Shown here: piece after piece, positions 1 through 5,591 of the stretch
Position numbering within the stretch: the stretch's first letter is position 1
Layout: the number at the start of each line of letters is the position of its first letter
Source: Bauldia sp.
GTDB taxonomy: Bacteria; Pseudomonadota; Alphaproteobacteria; Rhizobiales; Kaistiaceae
Length of the DNA: 6,000 nucleotides
Direction: 5' to 3'
Assembly (NCBI GenBank): GCA_020442095.1
Contig: JAGRKY010000420.1
Span: forward strand, 1-6,000
Position numbers and translations under genes: made by a program
The notes under the pieces: model-generated
What the model saw: the letters and a program-made list of their open reading frames with translations, nothing else
Database searches by the model: none
What the model was told of the DNA's origin: nothing

Positions 1-984
1 GCCGATCAGGTTGAGGGCGCCGGCGATGTCGCGCCCGTCGCGGCGCGCCATGATCAGCAGGATGCGGTCGGCCATCCGCTCACCGATCAGCGAGAAGAAG
101 CGGCGGTTGAGATAGGGCCGCCCCCATTTCCGCGAACCGGTGTCCATGTAGAACCGGAAGAAGCTGTCCCAGTCGGCTTCGGTGATGTCGGCGCCGGTGA
201 GGTGGACGATCTCGATCCCGTCCGCCAGTGCCTCGCGCCTTTCGCGGCGGATCGCCTTGCGCTTGCGCGAGGAGAGGGCGGCGAGGAAGTCGTCGAAGTC
301 GCGATAGCCGTCATTGTAGAAATGGTACTGCTGGTCGGTGCGCTGGAGGAAGCCGGCCTCGCCGAAGAGCTGCCATTCCTCCTCCGGCAGGAAGGTCGCG
401 TGCGCCGAGGAGACCCCGAGGTTGTTGCTGAGGGTCATCAGGCCCTGCGCCAGGATCGCCCGGTGGTGGTCCGCCTCCGGACCGGGCCGGACCAGCAGGC
501 GGCGTCCGGTCACCGGGGTGAAGGGAACCGAGACCTGGAGCTTCGGGTAATAGCGGCCGCCGGCCTGCTCGAAGGCATTCGCCCAGCCGCCGTCAAAGAC
601 ATATTCGCCCATCGAGTGGGACTTGAGGTAGCAGGGCAGGATCGCCGACGGCCGCCCGTCCGCGTCGGCGAGGACCAGATGCTGGCCGAGCCAGCCGGTC
701 TTGCGGGTGGCCGAGCCGGACTCCTCGAGCGACCAGAGGAAATCGTGGGAGAGGAACGGATTGTATTCGACCAGCGAGCGGACGGTTGCGTCGCCGATCG
801 ATGCCTGTTCACAATCCAGTTGAGCACCTGGCGCTATCCCTCGGTCCGGACTCGATGAAACGGGAGAGCCGGGATCGTGCCCGGGGTCGGGCGGGTTGGC
901 GCAGGCATCCCAGTCGTCGCGCGCGATTTCGCTCAGCGACGACACCACGGTCAGCGTCGCTTCGGATTTGCTATGGTCTGTCAC
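1..984 (-). CDS. DUF482/COG3146 FemAB-GNAT-like acyltransferase, partial (C-terminus off the left edge)
   Basis: About 328 codons are visible; the C-terminus lies beyond position 1. Translation gives the hallmarks of the DUF482/COG3146 family (annotated as GNAT family or peptidoglycan biosynthesis/recognition, FemAB-like): NPFLSHDFLWSLEESG at residues 76-91, YLKSHSMGEYVFDGGWANAF and GGRYYPKLQVSVPFTPVTG in the middle, then QQYHFYNDGY and a basic SSRKRKAIRRER block near residues 237-248. Members have the double acyl-CoA N-acyltransferase fold; the substrate is not established and no signal peptide is seen, so it is probably cytosolic. The start chosen is GTG at 984, the only upstream start codon before the in-frame stop at 994-996 that keeps the whole N-terminal domain; no ATG is available and the ribosome binding site is weak. 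Internal GTGs at 948 and 945 are alternatives. Oddity: roughly residues 31-68 form a Pro/Gly/Asp/Ser-rich stretch between the DWDACANP segment and the NPFLSH block, which I would expect to be close together. The gene is divergent from the EipB-like gene at 1136. Confidence 0.88.
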   Translation of the reverse strand, partial: MTDHSKSEATLTVVSSLSEIARDDWDACANPPDPGHDPGSPVSSSPDRGIAPGAQLDCEQASIGDATVRSLVEYNPFLSHDFLWSLEESGSATRKTGWLGQHLVLADADGRPSAILPCYLKSHSMGEYVFDGGWANAFEQAGGRYYPKLQVSVPFTPVTGRRLLVRPGPEADHHRAILAQGLMTLSNNLGVSSAHATFLPEEEWQLFGEAGFLQRTDQQYHFYNDGYRDFDDFLAALSSRKRKAIRRERREALADGIEIVHLTGADITEADWDSFFRFYMDTGSRKWGRPYLNRRFFSLIGERMADRILLIMARRDGRDIAGALNLIG

Positions 985-1019
985 GGAACGGCTTCACTCA
1001 GACTTTCGCCTATCCCATC

Positions 1020-1046
1020 ATCTAGGTCGACGCGCCGCAAGCACAA
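1020..1046 (-). promoter_or_regulatory. Weak candidate promoter for the DUF482 gene
   Basis: Read on the minus strand, TTGTGC (1041-1046) and CTAGAT (1020-1025) resemble -35 and -10 boxes, but the spacer is only 15 nt, shorter than the usual 16-18. The position would give a short leader of roughly 28 nt before the GTG at 984. This is a pattern match only, and no better candidate was seen in the 985-1135 intergenic region. Confidence 0.18.
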
Positions 1047-1080
1047 CCGGCGGAAAAGGGACACGCCGAAGGACCGGGCG

Positions 1081-1103
1081 GCTTTGCCTATGCGAAGCAA
1101 AGC
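1081..1103 (+). repeat. Perfect 7-bp dyad (GCTTTGC-N9-GCAAAGC) upstream of the EipB-like gene
   Basis: GCTTTGC at 1081-1087 and GCAAAGC at 1097-1103 are exact reverse complements separated by 9 nt. The 5' arm can also pair with GCGAAGC at 1092-1098, using one G-U wobble and a 4-nt CTAT loop, so two mutually exclusive hairpins share one arm. The element ends 32 nt before the ATG at 1136. It could be an operator or a leader hairpin. It has no U-tract, so it does not look like an intrinsic terminator. Function is unknown. Confidence 0.4.
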
Positions 1104-1135
1104 GCGTTCCATGAGGAGAAGCAGTGGAGGAGGTC

Positions 1136-1951
1136 ATGGCAAGGTCAATTCTCGCGATCGCCGCGGCGGTGGCGGTCGGCATGGCGGTGACGGATGCCTC
1201 GGCCGAGGTTCCGCTGGTCACCGGCTCCGCCGTCTATGGCCTGAGCATCGAAGGTGATGGCGGCGGCGCGATGGGCGGTGTCGAGGGCAGCATGACGATG
1301 ACCATCACCCTCGCATGCGACACCTATCGCAGCGTCACCAGCCTCGACGCCGACTTCGACGGGCCGATGGGGTCGCTGCCGCTCTCGATCAAGAGCGACG
1401 TTCTCGAGAATGCCGACAGCCTCGTCTTCGACATCCGCGGCGCATTCGCGCTGGCGGAGATCGAACGCGCCAAGGGGACCGCGACCCGGACCGATGGCGG
1501 CATCTCCGTCAAGCTGAACGAGCCGGCCAAGGAAACGCGAAGTGTCGAGGGCGACGTCGTCTTCCCGCTGGCGATGATAAGCGCGGCGGTCGAGGCGGCG
1601 AAGGCCGGCGAAACCCTCATCGACTTCGTCACCTATGACGGGTCGAGCAATGGCCGCGGCGTCTGGCTCGTCAGTGTCACCATCGGCCCCGCGCCGGAGC
1701 CCGGCGAAGACGACTCGGGTGAGGAGGCCCTGTTCGCCGCGGGCCTCGGCTTCGCCGACATGCAGCGCTGGCAGATGACCTTCAGCTACTACCCGCGCGA
1801 CGCGACCGGCGACGTGACGCCGAGCTTTTCCTCGCGCGCGGTGGTCTACGAGAACGGCTTCGCCCAGGCGGCATCCTACGACTTCGGGGAATTCGCGCTG
1901 CAGCTGACGCTCGACGAGTTCAGCCCGATTCCGCCGGAACCGTGTCGGTAG
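1136..1951 (+). CDS. Divergent EipB-family (DUF1849) periplasmic protein, paralogue of the eipB at 3272
   Basis: This is a 271-residue protein. Residues 1-23 form a signal peptide (Arg3, an Ala/Ile/Val hydrophobic core, cleavage after the ASA at 21-23), so the product should be periplasmic. It aligns along its length with the canonical EipB encoded at 3272: GGISVKLNEP against DGISVKLSKP, VVFPLAMI against MVFPTDQM, TYDGSSNG against VYDGSEDG, and VVYENGFAQAASYDFGEFAL against a YENG...YGDFAL segment. The two cysteines of the family disulfide are kept (Cys61 and Cys270). The usual N-terminal APHRAVYD is reduced to TGSAVYG, and the GRLV.EF.GSAC motif is lost, so it is a diverged member. EipB is known to support envelope integrity in Brucella and has a beta-spiral fold resembling LolA/LolB; a lipid or lipoprotein role here is inference. 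The ATG at 1136 follows GGAGG (1126-1130) with 5-nt spacing. A GTG at 1124, also preceded by AGGAG, would add acidic residues before the signal peptide and is less likely. The last 32 nt overlap the convergent phosphodiesterase gene. Confidence 0.85.
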   Translation: MARSILAIAAAVAVGMAVTDASAEVPLVTGSAVYGLSIEGDGGGAMGGVEGSMTMTITLACDTYRSVTSLDADFDGPMGSLPLSIKSDVLENADSLVFDIRGAFALAEIERAKGTATRTDGGISVKLNEPAKETRSVEGDVVFPLAMISAAVEAAKAGETLIDFVTYDGSSNGRGVWLVSVTIGPAPEPGEDDSGEEALFAAGLGFADMQRWQMTFSYYPRDATGDVTPSFSSRAVVYENGFAQAASYDFGEFALQLTLDEFSPIPPEPCR

Positions 1952-2690
1952 CCGGATCGAAGCCCTCGAAGATGATCTGGTCGGCGTAGCGGGCGGCCCG
2001 GGCGCGCTCCTCGGGCGTGCGCACCGTCCAGGTCAGGAGCGGCAGGCCGAGGTGACGGAGGAGGAGGGGCGCATTGGCCGGCAGGGCCTTGATCCCGTAG
2101 GCGATGAAATCTGGCCGGACGTCCCAGGCGTGGAGCAGGTGGCGGAGCGCCATCCGCCGGGTCCAGGAAAGCTCGCCCTCGCCGGGATCGTCGAAGCGGT
2201 CGGCGACCAGACCGCGGGGAAGCGCCGGCGCCAGCGACCGCATCGCCCGCACGGATGCGGGATCGAAGGACATGACCGCGACCGGCCCCGGATAGTCGGC
2301 CAGCAGCGCGGTCGTGCGCCGTTCGAGGTGTGGTTCGGCGCCAGCCTGGCGCTTGAGCTCGATGACCAGCGGAACCCGGCCGGCGACGAGATCGAGGAGT
2401 TCGGCGAGCGTCGGGATCCGGTCGGCGGTGCCGGCGATGGCGGCCGCCCGGACCTCGGCCAGCGTTCTGGCGTGGACCGGACCGGTCGCGTCGGTCAGGC
2501 GATCCAGCGTGTCATCGTGGAAGACGATCGCCTCGCCGTCGCGGGTGAGCTGGAGGTCGCATTCGATGGCGAAATCGCGTGCCACCGCCGCTGCGGCGGC
2601 CGAAAGGGTATTCTCGATCCGCCCGGCGGCGACGTCGTGGAAGCCGCGATGGGCAATGGGACGCTCGGTCAGGAAGGCCGCGCGCCCCAT
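1920..2690 (-). CDS. Glycerophosphodiester phosphodiesterase (GDPD family), cytosolic
   Basis: This 256-residue protein is of typical length for a bacterial cytosolic (UgpQ-type) GDPD. The family hydrolyses glycerophosphodiesters, released from phospholipid turnover, to sn-glycerol 3-phosphate and an alcohol. The N-terminus carries the expected catalytic signatures: IAHRGFHD (His14, Arg15), ENT at 26-28, IECDLQLTRDGEAIVFHDD with metal ligands Glu43 and Asp45 and catalytic His58, then VIELK with Glu111 and Lys113. Near the C-terminus PLLTWTVR (Trp221) matches the conserved GDPD strand. No signal peptide or membrane segment is present. The ATG at 2690 lies 6 nt after the stop of the RidA-family gene, and only a weak GAG-type ribosome binding site is visible there, so translation is probably coupled to it. 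The TGA at 1920-1922 lies inside the 3' end of the EipB-like gene, a 32-bp convergent overlap. All catalytic residues appear intact. Confidence 0.95.
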   Translation of the reverse strand: MGRAAFLTERPIAHRGFHDVAAGRIENTLSAAAAAVARDFAIECDLQLTRDGEAIVFHDDTLDRLTDATGPVHARTLAEVRAAAIAGTADRIPTLAELLDLVAGRVPLVIELKRQAGAEPHLERRTTALLADYPGPVAVMSFDPASVRAMRSLAPALPRGLVADRFDDPGEGELSWTRRMALRHLLHAWDVRPDFIAYGIKALPANAPLLLRHLGLPLLTWTVRTPEERARAARYADQIIFEGFDPATDTVPAESG

Positions 2691-2696
2691 GTCGGC

Positions 2697-3164
2697 TCAG
2701 AGGATTTCGGCGATCGCCTCGACCTCGACGGCGACCCCGAGGGGCAGGGTGCCCATGCCGATCGCCGAGCGCGAATGCTTGCCGACATGGTCGCCGAGGA
2801 CGTCGGTGATCAGGTCGGAGGCGCCGTTGATGACCTTGTGGACGTCGGTGAAATCGGGCACCGCGTTGACGAAACCGACGACCTTGACGATACGGTTGAT
2901 CTTGTCGAGATCGCCGACGGCGGCCTTGAGGACGCCGAGAACGTTGATGGCGCAGAGACGAGCGGCCTGCTGGCCTTCCTCAAGCGAATATTCGCGGCCG
3001 ACCTTGCCCACAAATTTGACACCATCCGGCGCCATTGGCACCTGACCCGACACGAACACCAGATTACCGGTGATCACGAAGGGAACGTAGTTGGCGCCCG
3101 GCTTTCCCAATGCGGGCAGTTCGATGCCGAGCGTGGCAAGACGTTCCTCGATTTCGGTGGTCAT
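2697..3164 (-). CDS. RidA (YjgF/YER057c/UK114) family protein
   Basis: This 155-residue protein belongs to the longer subgroup of the RidA family; E. coli RidA is about 128 residues. Classic RidA proteins hydrolyse reactive enamine/imine intermediates such as 2-aminoacrylate from pyridoxal-phosphate enzymes, in the cytosol as trimers. Visible signatures are NLVFVSGQVP (34-43), CAINVLGVLKAAVGDLDKI (71-89) and SRSAIGMGTLPLGVAVEVEA (131-150). Arg132 and Glu147 are 15 residues apart, the same spacing as E. coli Arg105 and Glu120, so the carboxylate-binding Arg and active-site Glu appear to be retained. The ATG at 3164 has a good AAGGAG ribosome binding site (minus strand, 3171-3176) 6 nt upstream; an upstream extension in the same frame lacks family similarity. 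The gene is the first of an apparent two-gene operon with the phosphodiesterase and is divergent from eipB. The specific substrate is not inferable, so no gene symbol is given. Confidence 0.94.
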   Translation of the reverse strand: MTTEIEERLATLGIELPALGKPGANYVPFVITGNLVFVSGQVPMAPDGVKFVGKVGREYSLEEGQQAARLCAINVLGVLKAAVGDLDKINRIVKVVGFVNAVPDFTDVHKVINGASDLITDVLGDHVGKHSRSAIGMGTLPLGVAVEVEAIAEIL

Positions 3165-3209
3165 GGCGTACTCCTTCAGGGACCGGTCGATTGGGCTGGT
3201 GTGGCGCAA

Positions 3210-3266
3210 TTTGCCGGTGGCGGCAAGGGTGAATCCCCCTTGTTTCCGACCTGTTTGCCGGGCAAG
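3210..3266. repeat. Two TTTGCC...GGCAAG dyads in the ridA-eipB divergent region
   Basis: TTTGCC at 3210-3215 pairs with GGCAA at 3222-3226 (6-nt spacer). A second copy has TTTGCC at 3254-3259 and GGCAA at 3261-3265 (1-nt spacer). Both copies read TTTGCCGG...GGCAAGG, so they form an imperfect direct repeat of an inverted repeat. The second copy runs into the AAGGA preceding the eipB GTG start. They could be regulator binding sites controlling eipB, ridA or both, but no known regulator is recognised and the half-sites are short. Confidence 0.35.
3224..3242. repeat. CAAGGG-N7-CCCTTG dyad in the ridA-eipB intergenic region
   Basis: CAAGGG at 3224-3229 and CCCTTG at 3237-3242 are exact reverse complements with a 7-nt spacer, about 30 nt before the eipB GTG. 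The arm overlaps the first TTTGCC/GGCAA dyad, so the two cannot form as hairpins simultaneously. No convincing sigma-70 promoter was recognised in 3165-3271 in either direction. Confidence 0.3.
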
Positions 3267-3271
3267 GATGG

Positions 3272-4114
3272 GTGGAGAGGGTCACATCGTTGAAGCACGG
3301 GTTGAAATTCGCCATTGCCGCCGCCGTCATGGTGGGACCGACTGCCGCCGCAGCGGTGCCGATGACACTCGCCCCGCATCGCGCGGTCTATGACATCTCC
3401 CTGATCGACAGCGAGGACGACGTCGATATCACCGCCGTTTCCGGGCGGCTGGTGATGGAGTTCACCGGCTCGGCCTGCACCGGCTATTCGTCGAAGCTGC
3501 GTTTCGTCACCCAGACCGAGGACCCGGACGGGGTCAGCCGGCTGACCGACGCGCGCTCGACGACGTTCGAGTCGCCGGATGGCCTCAACCTCGATTTCGC
3601 CAACGAGACCTATGCGGGCCCGATCCTGGCCGAGGAATCGAAGGGCACCGCGAGCCGCGGCAAGGACGGTATCTCCGTCAAGCTGTCGAAACCGCAGAGC
3701 AAGGCGCTCGCCATCTCCGGCCCAATGGTGTTCCCGACCGACCAGATGGAGAAGATCCTGGCCTCGGCCCGTAAGGGGGAATCCTTCCTGACCATGGAGG
3801 TCTATGACGGTTCCGAGGACGGGGAGACGGTCTTCGAGACCGCCGGCGTCATAGGGCGTGTCTCCACCGCCGCCGACGATATCGGCGACGAGACCGTGGT
3901 CGCCGATGCCGGGATCGCCAGGCTCCGGCACTGGCCGCTGACGCTGAGCTATTTCGACAAGTCCGATACGGGCGACGACACGCCCTTCTACGTCCTGTCC
4001 TTCGTCATCTATGAGAACGGCGTCGGCCGGACGATGAAGATCGACTACGGCGACTTCGCCCTGGCCGGCAAGCTGACCGGGTTGGAACTGCTTCCCTCGA
4101 CGCCCTGTCCGTGA
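3272..4114 (+). CDS. eipB: EipB, periplasmic cell-envelope integrity protein (DUF1849)
   Basis: This 280-residue protein is a canonical DUF1849/EipB. A signal peptide covers residues 1-28 (Lys8, His9 and Lys12 before a hydrophobic core, cleavage after AAAA), so it is secreted to the periplasm. The mature protein starts with the family motif LAPHRAVYDISL (33-44), followed by GRLVMEFTGSACTGY (58-72), DGISVKLSKP, MVFPTDQM, VYDGSEDGETVFET, HWPLTLSYFDKSDTG, VIYENGVGRTMKIDYGDF, and a terminal STPCP. Cys69 and Cys279 match the conserved disulfide pair of Brucella EipB. EipB is required for envelope stress resistance in Brucella and has a LolA/LolB-like beta-spiral fold; its ligand is not established. 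The start is uncertain: GTG at 3272 has AAGGA only 3 nt away, whereas TTG at 3290 (protein beginning MKHGLKFA) has GGAGAGG at 3274-3280 with about 9-nt spacing and gives a compact signal peptide. The last 70 nt overlap the convergent acyltransferase gene. An EipB-like paralogue lies at 1136. Confidence 0.92.
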   Translation: MERVTSLKHGLKFAIAAAVMVGPTAAAAVPMTLAPHRAVYDISLIDSEDDVDITAVSGRLVMEFTGSACTGYSSKLRFVTQTEDPDGVSRLTDARSTTFESPDGLNLDFANETYAGPILAEESKGTASRGKDGISVKLSKPQSKALAISGPMVFPTDQMEKILASARKGESFLTMEVYDGSEDGETVFETAGVIGRVSTAADDIGDETVVADAGIARLRHWPLTLSYFDKSDTGDDTPFYVLSFVIYENGVGRTMKIDYGDFALAGKLTGLELLPSTPCP

Positions 4115-5334
4115 CCGGGGCGGCCCGCCCGACGGCGCGGCTGGCCAGCTTCTTCCGACATCTTCGCGAGGGTCTCCTCGACCGCATCGAGATCGGCGTC
4201 GGTCTCCGGGTTGAGGAGGCGGGTCAGCCCTTCATGCAGGCGCGCGCGCTCGGCGACGAAGCCGTTCCCGGGAACCGCGGTGACGTTGTAATTCTCGCCA
4301 TCGGCGAGGACGTCGAGCGCCAGCGGGACGGGCCCCCAGAGCGGCGGGATGCCGAAGGTCGCGCTGACGCTGCGGCCACCTAGAACCAGCCGGCGGGGCA
4401 TCGGGATCAGCGTCGCCATGGCATCGAAATTCGTGTACCAGATCCGCATCATCAGGCGGGCGACGGCGCGGGGCGACAGCGCCACCAGCCACTGGGTGAT
4501 CGGCAGTTCCTGGGCGCGGGCGAGGCCGGGAATCGTGAAGCGCTTGGCCTTCTTCTTCTCCTTGGTCGACACTGTCACCATCTTGAGGTGGTTGCCGACG
4601 CCGTTCTGCGGGCCGCGACGGCGCACGAAGCGGGTGCGCCCGACGTTTCCACGCAGCGGCTGCGCGTTCGGGAAGAGGTCGGGATCGGCGACCAGCGTCG
4701 CTGCCACCGCGGCAAGGCGCTCGCTCGAGTCGCCGTCGCGGACCATGCCGCGCCGCGGGATCTGGAGGAGCGAGAAGCCCGGATCGTGGACGGTGATCGG
4801 CGTCTCGAAGTCGAGCGGCTCGACCGTCGGCAGGCGCGCGGCGAGCGCCCTGTGCGCGTCGGTCGGCTCGTAGTGGCCCATGCGCGACAGGATCTGAAGG
4901 CCCCGGGTCGCATCCGCCATGCCGTGGCGGATCTGCATGAACAGCGCCGAAAGCGGCGGCTCGCCGTCCTTCGTTTCCTGGCCGGGCTCGGCCGGATTGA
5001 GCACGAAGACGCGCCAGGCCGGACCGTCGATCCGGATCGGATTGCGGCGAAGCTTGTCGAGGCGGGGGACCAGCTGCTCGAAATGGGTGATCGACGGGTC
5101 ACGGATGATCGCGACGTGCTTCGCCAGATCGACCGGGCCCGCGGATTTCTTCGCAAAGGTCCACAGCCCAACGCGAACCGATTGTTCGGTCAGGGCCGGG
5201 AGCGCCTCGATGACGCCCTCCATCTCGGCCAGCAGCACTGCGAGATCGCAGGGACCATCAAGGATGGCCGCCGCATTCATGTAGCAGTCGCCGAGATTGT
5301 AGAAGATCGTGTCGCTGAGGCTGAGACGCCTCAT
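4045..5334 (-). CDS. Wax ester synthase/diacylglycerol acyltransferase (WS/DGAT)-like protein with degenerate active-site motif
   Basis: This 429-residue protein is close to the usual WS/DGAT length (about 450-480). The N-terminal LSLSDTIFYNLGD (4-16) and AAAILDGP (21-28) correspond to the family's LSPLDAMF...VL.FDGP opening. PIRIDGPAWRVFVL (99-112) precedes the active-site strand, and ENYNVTAVPG (347-356) matches the C-terminal GLNITV-type segment. WS/DGAT enzymes transfer acyl groups from acyl-CoA to fatty alcohols or diacylglycerol, with a catalytic HHxxxDG. Here that motif reads RHGMADA (136-142): the second His and the Asp remain, while the first His is Arg and the Gly is Ala. Activity may be altered. 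No signal peptide is present. The ATG at 5334 has GGAGAG (minus strand, 5341-5346) 6 nt upstream. Residues 397-429 form an Arg/Gly/Pro/Ser-rich tail without family similarity, and about the last 22 codons lie antisense to the eipB 3' end. A general condensation-superfamily acyltransferase is the alternative call. Confidence 0.8.
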   Translation of the reverse strand: MRRLSLSDTIFYNLGDCYMNAAAILDGPCDLAVLLAEMEGVIEALPALTEQSVRVGLWTFAKKSAGPVDLAKHVAIIRDPSITHFEQLVPRLDKLRRNPIRIDGPAWRVFVLNPAEPGQETKDGEPPLSALFMQIRHGMADATRGLQILSRMGHYEPTDAHRALAARLPTVEPLDFETPITVHDPGFSLLQIPRRGMVRDGDSSERLAAVAATLVADPDLFPNAQPLRGNVGRTRFVRRRGPQNGVGNHLKMVTVSTKEKKKAKRFTIPGLARAQELPITQWLVALSPRAVARLMMRIWYTNFDAMATLIPMPRRLVLGGRSVSATFGIPPLWGPVPLALDVLADGENYNVTAVPGNGFVAERARLHEGLTRLLNPETDADLDAVEETLAKMSEEAGQPRRRAGRPGHGQGVEGSSSNPVSLPARAKSP

Positions 5335-5368
5335 TTGCTGCTCTCCGCCATTCGAGCTGAGGCCCCAA

Positions 5369-5397
5369 GTCTAGGCCATCCACACTCTGTTAGCCAA
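5369..5397 (-). promoter_or_regulatory. Candidate sigma-70 promoter for the WS/DGAT-like gene
   Basis: On the minus strand TTGGCT (5392-5397) and CTAGAC (5369-5374) are separated by exactly 17 nt, resembling alphaproteobacterial -35 (TTGAC-like) and -10 (CTATAT-like) boxes. It would start transcription about 25-30 nt upstream of the ATG at 5334. The rest of the 5335-5591 intergenic region holds a T6 run at 5480-5485 and a short GAAAT-N5-ATTTC dyad (5444-5458), but no clear promoter for the plus-strand gene at 5592. Confidence 0.35.
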
Positions 5398-5591
5398 TAC
5401 AAACGGGCTGCGAAGGTTCCGCGACGCATCCGCGCGCCGCTGCGAAATGGCGGATTTCAGCCGATTCCAGGGGGGCAGCTTTTTTCGCTTCCCGACGGCA
5501 AGGCAACGGATTCGCAGGGGTCGCTGCGGGATAGTGGCGGAGCCGCGCCTCTGGTTCACGGGGGTATCGTCTCGGGATACGGTGCCCGGTC

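Noticed and set aside
202..858. 218-codon plus-strand open frame at the left edge
   Set aside because: The minus strand encodes a clear DUF482 protein here; the plus-strand product has no family similarity.
3181..3188. GACCGGTC palindrome upstream of the RidA-family gene
   Set aside because: An 8-bp palindrome that does not extend further is common in GC-rich DNA, and no promoter elements flank it.
2052..3293. 413-codon plus-strand open frame antisense to the phosphodiesterase and RidA genes
   Set aside because: Its translation is Gly/Asp/Arg-rich with no recognisable domain and spans two genes whose minus-strand products have intact catalytic motifs. It is a GC-driven shadow.
3176..3931. 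251-codon minus-strand open frame antisense to eipB
   Set aside because: It is antisense to the strongly conserved EipB coding region and its product looks like a compositional artefact.
5473..5490. GC-rich run followed by T6 (5480-5485), resembling a terminator
   Set aside because: No stable stem precedes the T run, and no plus-strand gene ends upstream, so there is nothing to terminate.
5565..5581. GTATC-N7-GATAC inverted repeat just before the DUF4010 start
   Set aside because: The 5-bp arms with a 7-nt loop are easily expected by chance, and flanking bases do not extend the pairing.
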